Source of the DNA: Sebastes aleutianus
Taxonomy: Eukaryota; Chordata; Actinopteri; Perciformes; Sebastidae
Assembly: GCA_916700875.1 (NCBI GenBank)
Contig: CAKAKS010000031.1
Location: forward strand, 16,707,148 to 16,771,147
DNA length: 64,000 nt
Direction: 5' to 3'
A program made the position numbers and the translations under genes. The notes beneath the pieces were generated by a model. The model was given only the letters and a program-made list of their open reading frames with translations, searched no databases and was not told the origin of the DNA. Every line of letters begins with the position of its first letter. The stretch's first letter is position 1. Below are positions 55,637 through 64,000 of the stretch, in pieces.

Positions 55637-57324
55637 CTTTCTTAATTACCCCAATGCAGAAAATGAGGAAGGGTCGATGCCTGAAGCCGGCCCTGAACTG
55701 AAATGAAATTAGTTTGACAAGTTTTGCTACATATATCTGTATTTACCCTTTAAATGCAAATTACAGAATATAATTGTACCATGGACACACAGCATATGAA
55801 CTGGACAGTTTGAATATTCTCATACTGGATTGTGTAAACAATGTGCATCTGAAAGAACATTCAATCATATACTGTATGTGACCGGATCAAACCTCTTTTG
55901 CAGTGGCATCAACAGACCGGTGGCACAGCTTTTGTACACGGTAAAAAAAAGACAGAAATAAAAGAAATTCAACAACAGAAATGTGGAAAATTGAAAGGCC
56001 CACTCTCAAAGCCAGAAATCGAAAAACCTGCCGCAGTAACAACCAGGTAATTGGCATTGATCAACAGGTCTTTCAAGCCACCACGGATAGATTTTGTGCG
56101 ACGGGGGGTTGTGGAAATCTCGCTGTAGACGAAAACTTTTCTATTTACTTATCTCCCATTTCTTAACCACTGGAGACAAACACACTGGAGTCGAGTGTTC
56201 TGGGATGGATGGATACTGTATGTGGATGGGATACTTTTTTCTGACATGATCAAGTCTTTGCTGATTAGCATACATTTCTTTTATCATTATTCATTACAAA
56301 TTCAATACGTCAATATTCAAACAAGTGTATTTTCACATCTTGTACTTTTTAAGAAACTCTCTTAAGACACTTCCTATCTATAACAACTAACTTTTGATCT
56401 GACTGGCACTTTTTGAGAGGCCAAGTTTGTGGACTCAAAGTTTACCCTCACAGATCCCGAGTCTTGATTAGTGGTGTAATGGCTCAAAATGCTACGCCCA
56501 TAAATCCACTCCGAGGCCAGACACTCTGCATCCTATTCATTCTCATCGGAGGAGCTGTACCGAAAGTGATGATGGATATCATCAAAACAAGTTTATGTCT
56601 GGTCCCCTGTGGAAAGATCAAGCCCTCCTCGCACAACTCGGAGCACAAACATCAGAGGGCAGCCGGATGATTTTCCATCCCCATAATACAAATTGGTCTG
56701 ACTTTAATAGTTGATGCAAGCAGAAATGCGCGGATTGTTGTCCAAAGGGCATGTTCATCGGATAATGATGAGCAATTAGAGGAGCACTGATGCTTTGAAT
56801 GAAAGCCTGGCAATCTGCTCCGCAGCTTCACAGTCATAATGGTGTTTCACATCCAAAATAATAAGAGCTTCAAACATGTTTTCCTGGATGTGACTGTGAT
56901 GTATTTATGGTTAGAAGAACCACTTATTGGTAAAGTGATATACTGTATAGATAGAGGGATTTTTCATGCTGATCACACACACACTGGTATGAAAACACAC
57001 TTATTTGAACTAGTTTGACTAGTTTGTACTCAATACAACAAACAACACAACAGTGAACCACTGACCTCAGTTTTAGTTAGAGTATAAGAGAATAGTAACA
57101 GCATATGATGTAAAGCTTAAAGCCTAATTTGTCGAAATACAAGGATACATTTTTTTCTTATGTTGGGCATGAATTTCCTCCGGCAGAAACATTTTGAATT
57201 TTTTCCTCATTTATAACAAAGTTTGTTCAAATAACACAGTTTTATATGGAAGTAACACATTTACCTGAAGAGGGAACAGTTTTAACCTCTTACAAATCTG
57301 GCCCGCTTTCAGAGGTCGAATCGG

Positions 57325-57936
57325 GCTCAGTTATAAAGCTAGAGTGAAGATACTGGTTTATGAAATTAGAAAACCTAAAGAAACCATAGATACCAACCAT
57401 GTATCACGCTAGCATGTTGGGTAGGAGGTTAAATAACGCTCCCAAGTTAAGCTAACTTTTGGTGAGGAAAAACTGGCATGGCCATTTTTAAAGGGGTCCC
57501 TTGACCTCTGACCTCAAGATATGTGATTAAAAATGGTTGCTATGGGTACCCATGAGTCTCACCTTGACAGACATGCCCACTGTATGATAATCACATGCAG
57601 TGTGGGGCAAGTCATAGTCAAGTCAGCACACTGACACACTGACAGCTGTTGTTGCCTGTTGGGCTGCAGTTTGCCATGTTATGATTTGAGCATATTTTTT
57701 ATCCTAAATGCAGTACCTGTGAGGGCTTCTGGACAATATTTGTCATTTTCTTGTGTTGTTAATTGATTTCAAATAATAAATATATACATACATTTGCATA
57801 AAGCAAGCATATTTGCCCTTTCCCATGTTGGTAAGAGTATTAAATATTTGACAAATCTCCCTTTAGGTACATTTTGAACAGATAAAAAAATATGCAAATA
57901 ATTTGCGATTAAATGTTTTAATCGATTGACGGCCCT
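57325..57936. mobile_element. hAT-like family A, copy 5 (reverse orientation)
   Basis: Runs from gctcagttataaagctagag to cgattgacggcccta, colinear in reverse complement with copies 1, 3 and 4. A small duplicated fragment of the same family (cactttatgataatcacatg with cagttttgggc) follows at about 57950-57980. Confidence 0.88.
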
Positions 57937-59689
57937 AATTTTTTTGTGCCCACTTTATGATAATCACATGCAGTTTTGGGCGAAAAACCATGCAGTTTTA
58001 TTATTATTTATTATTTGTTATTTTCCCAAAAATTGCTGCAATGGTTTATGATGTATATTAGAGCATGGCAATGACCATCAAATATTTATATCATCAGGTT
58101 CTACGCTCTTATACACTTTCATAATTTATTTAAAATTGATTAATTCATTTATTCATTCATTTGTATTTCTTATTAATGACTAGAACAACTTGACACACAG
58201 TGCTGAACTGCATCGTTTGATTTGGTTTTTAATGAAAGAGAAGAAATGCTGTCCAATCAGATTATGTGTATCTGAAAATAAATCATATTGGATTATTAAT
58301 AAACATGTTTGAAGTCAGCGGGGGTATTTGAATTGTGTGATTAGATACATAACTGTTCTATTTGAACAACAATTATAGTGATGGAGTGCGTAGATGGGCC
58401 ATTACAACACTATTAAATGTGTGATATTCATTAATTTGCACTGTGCAAAAAATATACACGTTTATGGATTTATGTAATCACAGAGATAGAGTAATCTCTT
58501 CATTATATGCAGGATTTAAGTAGCATCTAACATTGCTCCTGTCAGTTTCTAAAGTTGTACTTGTATTTGCTTTTACAGCAAACCCTGTGTTCAATACAAA
58601 TGTCTGTGACTGGGCAATTCAATTGAGCAATCTATCTCTTATTTTCTCTTCCGAGCCATGTTTACCTGCATGTCTCACATCTTTTTTTTTTGTCTCCAAT
58701 AAAGATTCTACCCAACAAAGATCAGAGCAGCCACTGAGAGTAATCTCGAGGGAGAGTGATTCCAGTGTGAAAGAAGAAGAAGACACAATGGTGGTAAATC
58801 AATGTGCATCACTTACAAAACTTTGCAGCGAGGAATGTTTATCAGTTGCACAAGATTAGGTATGCAGTCTCACTTCAAATATGTGTTTGATGGTTCGTCT
58901 TTGAAAGAAAAACTGTTTGTAGTTCTCTTACTTCGGCTGCTTCCAGGAATCATTTTCACATAATTTTGTATTCTGCCTGGGTAATAATGTACACTGCTCT
59001 GATAAAAAAACACTCTTTAAAGACACATTTACTGTTTCTATCGGGTAAAGTAGGTTTCTAGCTTGAGCTTAAAGGGATAAGAAGTAATATGTAACACTAC
59101 AATTACATCAATACCAGATAAGCTATTGGTCAAAGAGATGTTTACTGAATTGAATTTCATGCACTTTGATTGGTTTAACTCTCCAGTTTCAGGGATAATA
59201 TAAATACTGTTATACCTGAATCTGATGCCACCCAAGTTTACCATTTCAGCGGACCTACCAGAGGGCTCAAGGAAAGGAACATGTCCACAGTAAAAGGCTT
59301 TAGAGTGCTTCTAAAAAGGGTCGGATACAATATACGGCTTGAAATGCACAGTGAGGGCAGCAGGTTATAGGCTGTACAGGACATATACTTTACACCTGTT
59401 TTGCTTGTGAAGAGAAGACATATGGACTGCATTCTTGACCCTATCTGCTACATGCCAGCCCTAGCCTTAACCTCAATTTAAAAGATAATTATATAACCTT
59501 AACATTCAAACCAGCACTGAATCCTGAAATGAACAGTTAACCTTGTGGAGATGTATTATTGTCCCCTGGAGAGACGTGAGCCCATAATATGACTATGTGG
59601 ATCCCAGGCTATTATATCCTAATAATGTGTTAATACACACACATTACACGCACACACACACACTCCCTAACCCTGTGATATTCAACTTA

Positions 59690-59770
59690 TGGCCCGCGGG
59701 CGAGATGGGTGCCGGGTGGACCACCGAGCATTTTTTAATTCACAATGAAAATAAATTCGTTCACAATGCA
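59690..59770. repeat. hAT/Charlie-like end fragment ('atggcccgcgggcgag')
   Basis: The string attcaacttatggcccgcgg resembles the terminus of a common vertebrate hAT element. Too short to define boundaries. Confidence 0.35.
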
Positions 59771-60048
59771 AATGTTTTTTTGTACTTTTATATCTTCAAA
59801 TCTCATACAGGGCGGTTTATTTAAGCTGCTTCAGCCTGCCTACCCTAGCTGCTTCCTCTAGAAGCTGCTCGCAACCCACCTCCACCCCAACACCTTCTTT
59901 TAATACGGTGTCTGACTTAATCAATGTCATTTCTGTTGTCATTATGTTCTGCTCCCAGGGGGGGCTTTGCTGCTGCTCTCCCTGCCTTTGACTTTCCATG
60001 TATGCACATGGAAGGGCAGGGAGGTCATAGAACAGAGCCATACCACCG

Positions 60049-60717
60049 TAATTAGGTGATAATTGGCAAGTAACCTACTTGATGTTTCTTTGGAATTACT
60101 GCCAAATTACCCCAATATTTACCTCAAAAGTGAGCCTAAAATACTTTATTGTACACATTATTTAATAATTATATTCAGTTATTTCCCAATAGCTGATAAT
60201 TTATTTAATACATTCAGTAATATAATGATACATTTAATTCATTAGCAAATAACTTCTTTAATACATTTCTTAAAAAACTCCCTGAATCATTATATTGGCT
60301 ACCAGGTTACATTTGTGTAGACAATAACACAATGTATTTTGTATTTATGGCCTTTAATAGGCTATTTATTGTGTTTATTGTTTTTGTTTGATGACTGTGT
60401 GGTACTGCTGACTGTACAACAAATTGCCCCTAGGGGATAATAAAGTTTTCCTTGACCTTGGCAATAACATAATGGTGAGATTTGTGCCTGATCAGAAGTG
60501 TCTTCTATTAGTTTTGGTTTTCCACCTGCAGCACACAGCTGCTTCTCAAGCCTAAGAGACCTAGTTTAACAATTATATGCTATTTTAGCATATAATTATT
60601 AAATAATGTTTATAATAAAGTCATTTTTGATACATTTTGAGGTAAATATTGGGGTAATTTGGCAGTAATTCCAAAGAAATTTCAAATAGGTTACTTGCTA
60701 ATTATCACCTAATTACC
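60049..60717. mobile_element. Inverted-repeat element with 85-bp arms and nested retroposon tail
   Basis: Left arm gtaattaggtgataattggc ... ggaattactgccaaattacc with ccaatatttacctcaaaa is matched in reverse complement by ttttgaggtaaatattgggg ... gctaattatcacctaattac. The interior carries gcccctaggggataataaag, the inverse of the retroposon terminus at 42125, so a retroposon landed inside. Confidence 0.85.
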
Positions 60718-62438
60718 ATGAAATTTGGGGACTTGTAAAATTAAATGTTAGCCAATTTTTATTTGACTAAAGTGATCCTGACTGAATAATCCATACTGTA
60801 TAACCAAGGTGTAACCTCTAAAATGTGTGTTTACTGTAATTATGGGGATAAAAGGTGCAATAATGGAAACGTAATCCACAACCACAGATAAGAGCAACTG
60901 GACACAAAAGTCTTCTTTGTGCATTACCAATCTATGGGAATTTACAGCGACAGAATACTGCATGTATGTCATACTGTACTCTCACTTGCACACTGAAATG
61001 CAGGCGTATGCAGCCCCCACAGACGCATAGCATGAATCAAACTGGACATATTCCAAGTTGAGGGTTAATGATCTTGACTCACACAGAATTGGTAGCCGAC
61101 GTTTGGAAAGAGTGAACGTTTTATGCTCGAAGAGATTTTCCGTTGGGTCACAGCAACAGCACACATAATCGACTGAAAACACACACACAGAGGAGCTATG
61201 TGTTTGCACATGACTGCACTTGTGTTAGCTTTCTCTACTGTACGTGAGATCTGCCTCAGCTGCAACAAAGCAGAGGAGAAATTTATTTTCAGAATGATAT
61301 ATAACCACGGAGGGAGACAATTTGTTGCCTGAATGCTTTGAGCTCGCAGAGTTACTTTTTTTGGAGACACAGGTAATTACATGCTGCAAAATGTGACAAC
61401 TTTGCAATCAAAGTTCTGCAGTTTAGAAGAATATTTCATAGGGTTCAGCACCCACACCAGAAAAACTAATTTAAATGTGTTTTTAGATGCACAACAGCAA
61501 TAAATGCTGATCCGGCCCAAGTCTAGCAGAAATCATAAACAAGTAATGGAAGTTCAAATTCAAAAATATATCTCTCCCTCCATAGATGGCTCTGGATGCA
61601 ATAGTGCAAATTATCAGAAAGTTGTAACAAATAAAAGGGAAAAAAAAAATAAAATCTATAAATACAATTTAGCTAATTTAAAAAAAAAATAGTGATATAA
61701 TCCAATATAGGAATTCCAATAGAACATGTCGATAAAATGTGTCCAGTGGCATTAGTTAAATGAAATAAGTTCATGAATAGCGAGTTAAAAGGTTGCTCTT
61801 ATCAATAGTTTTACACTAACAAAGGATCAAATCACAATGTGTAATGTCAGGTATCACTCGTAACTACAAACCCGTGCTGAACAATCAGCCAATTCCGCAG
61901 TTCCTCTCAGTTCTACAGAGCGTTTTAGCGTCTTTTAGCTCATTGTTTTGTTTTCCAGCACGAAGCTTAATTCTAGTTTTAGTGACAGTAGCGGAGCATT
62001 TCGTAGCTAACGAGTCCAATATTTTTCTGGACTTGGTGGAGACTAAGGTTAAAATAGTTTTAAATTTTCAATTCGTTTTTATTTTATTTTAGTTTTGACT
62101 TTTCGATTTAATTTTAATTGTAGTTTTCAGAGTGCATTTGCTAGTTTTAGTATTTCAGAAAGGTTTACTTTTTATATATTTAGTTTTAGTTTGTGTTTGT
62201 TTGGGTCAGGTATAATGTCTCAGAAGTGTGTAGCTATATTCAGTACATATAATGGCAATTTCAGTGGTGCCGCCCACCCGTGTCTCTTTCTCTCTTTAAA
62301 CTACGTCCCCACAGCACTTTGTCCGTTCACTGTTGCTGCAGATGGGCAATGGAAAGCCTGGTGCGTCTCATAGCGGCTCCTCATGCGGCTGGTATCTAAC
62401 GCCAACAGCCCTGACAAAGAGTCGATATTTGACGCCCT

Positions 62439-62613
62439 GGGAATGAGAATAGGCTGGACCAATTAAAATTAATTAAAAATGTGGACACATAAATGAATGC
62501 TAATGTTATCTGTCTGTCATAATATGTCAGGGTTGTGTTAACAGCTTGTTCTGCTGAACCCAAGTGGCCACTTTTTTAATTAATTTTAATTGGTCCAGCC
62601 TATTCTTATTCCC
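62439..62613. mobile_element. Short MITE with about 45-bp inverted arms
   Basis: gggaatgagaataggctgga ... ccaattaaaattaattaaaa is mirrored by ttttaattggtccagcctat with tcttattccc. 175 bp in total, with no coding capacity. Confidence 0.88.
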
Positions 62614-63704
62614 ACTTTTTTTTTTTTTTTAATCAATAAATAAGTATGGTGGAACAAGGCTTTATATGTCAGGAGAAATCCTCGGCTCCAATAGGAAGCC
62701 CAAGCAGAGAGGCCAAGCCTGGAATTAGGATGCTAATGCAGTGTGAATTTGATGATGCAGATGGCAAACACAGATGGGCAGCAGTAGAGAATAATAACTA
62801 TGCTCTTTTCCCACTGCAAGACAGCTCCTACTGTGAGAGTTAAAGTCAGCATCCTGTCTGTGTAATCTAACATACTCTCACCTCTCTGGCCAGTCAATTC
62901 TCTGGTCTTTCCATGTATTTGTTTTCCACAAATCCAGCCTATTTTTGTGTCTTTGTAATCGTGATCATGCATTGTCCTCTACAGTATAGAGCCTCGCTAT
63001 AAATTGATTTTCCCAGGAGGATGACGATATCATGTTTAACTGGAAGAAAATACAGAAACATAACAGAAATCTAACACACAATAGACAAAAAAAGGTTTTA
63101 AGATTGGGCGAGTGGTTATGTTTCAGTCCTTGGAGCAGAAATTGCTTGTAGGCGTTTTGAAGTGTGAAAGAGAGGTAATTGCTGTGATGAGATAGTGATC
63201 TCATCCAACAGTTTTTTTTCTTCTGCTAACAGGGTTTCAGTGCTGCTTTTGAAAGCTGGTAAAGGTCTCCGTGCTTGTGGGGAACCTCAGTCTGTGCCCT
63301 ACTTTTTTTAAAAGGTCACAGAGCTGAGAAGATCCCAAAGAACTCTGAAACAGCTGCTAAATGAACCGCCAAGACGATTTTACTTCACCATTGATGCTCT
63401 GAAGTGGAAGAAAAGACCAGATAGATCAGATTCTGGCATTATAGTGACCTAGTGATTTTCTATGGATCCTCCTGAGGACAAAAAATCAAAGGTCAGGTTG
63501 CTAAGGCTTGAATTCAGGCCCAGCAGCTCTAACACGGTCTCCCTGTCGAATATACCAGCATGATGCATGGACTGGGTTTACTGCATCAGGCCAAATTAGA
63601 TAGGGTCAGAAAAGTCATAAAGTACTTTACACTGATATCTTGTAACATTGAAATGATTTCTTCAGCAAACAAGACAATTCAGAAAGTTCAGTTTTGAATC
63701 ATTT

Positions 63705-63850
63705 CTAACCACAGACTGTACATAAAGATGGACGACATGACAGCTCCCCAAAAGTGAAGCCCAAACATCTCGATCGCCCCCTGGTGGCTGGCTGCAGTAT
63801 AGGTCATAAGTCCTGCCTCCATGTTAGTGGATGTGACATGGGCCAAACTA
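63705..63850. repeat. Dispersed fish repeat, second copy of the 9160-9700 family
   Basis: Contains acagactgtacataaagatg, gccccctggtggctggctgc and agtataggtcataagtcctg, a repeat pattern I recognise as very common near teleost genes. The end is uncertain. Confidence 0.6.
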
Positions 63851-64000
63851 AAAATAATCAAAGTACAAAGTCAAATACATTTTTCCCAAAGATGGTTTCT
63901 GTCATTTTAGGTAGTTCTTATCACGCTGTCTATGTTCAAGTGTTAATTTTTCTTATACGTTTGGTTTTAATTAGTTATTTGATGCTATAAAAAGGGTGTT

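Larger units (their letters stand above)
54571..64000. other. Intergenic region downstream of pigo, no gene recognised
   Basis: I see no exon with recognisable protein similarity and no RNA gene. It holds a TTTC microsatellite (55614-55636), family A copy 5 (57325-57936), an inverted-repeat element (60049-60717), a MITE with long arms (62439-62613) and a dispersed repeat (63705-63850). Short open frames here have no family features. Confidence 0.55.

Noticed and set aside
54571..64000. Searched for the next genes of the human block (FANCG, VCP)
   Set aside because: No exon resembling either protein was seen on either strand.

Overview
This window is nuclear DNA from a teleost fish, most likely a percomorph (inference). 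The coding exons are small with GT-AG introns and read clearly as vertebrate proteins. Introns and intergenic DNA are AT-rich and crowded with fish-type Tc1 and hAT-like elements, foldback MITEs, SINE/LINE tails and microsatellites.

Three protein genes are supported. (1) unc13b (Munc13-2) is on the minus strand. Eight small 5' exons (31514 down to 5274) encode the N-terminal C2A-type region. They are followed by one giant exon that is open from about 3031 to base 1 and runs off the left edge, so the gene is 3'-truncated. (2) stoml2 (mitochondrial stomatin-like protein 2) is on the plus strand, 10 exons, 34182-38721, 348 aa. (3) pigo (GPI ethanolamine phosphate transferase 3) is on the plus strand, 10 exons, 40849-53314, 1098 aa. 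All splice phases chain without conflict. The relative order and orientation (unc13b divergent from a tandem stoml2-pigo pair) matches my knowledge of human 9p13.3. The gene that lies between UNC13B and STOML2 in human (FAM214B/ATOSB) is not seen here.

Layout: 1-31514 unc13b and its introns; 31515-34181 divergent intergenic region with the unc13b promoter and a long ATT microsatellite; 34182-38721 stoml2; 38722-40848 stoml2 3' end and pigo promoter; 40849-53314 pigo, with a frameshifted 1.6-kb Tc1 transposon in intron 1; 53315-54560 pigo 3' UTR; 54561-64000 no gene recognised, repeats only. The genes act in separate processes: synaptic vesicle priming, mitochondrial inner-membrane organisation and ER GPI-anchor assembly. 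Their proximity looks like inherited synteny, not a shared pathway.

The most interesting items are the giant repeat-bearing unc13b exon joined in phase to the C2A exons, a near-perfect 178-bp tandem palindrome in pigo intron 4, five copies of one hAT-like non-autonomous family, and a 370-bp direct duplication that brackets the unc13b first exon. All calls are from reading the sequence; no alignment or transcript data were available.
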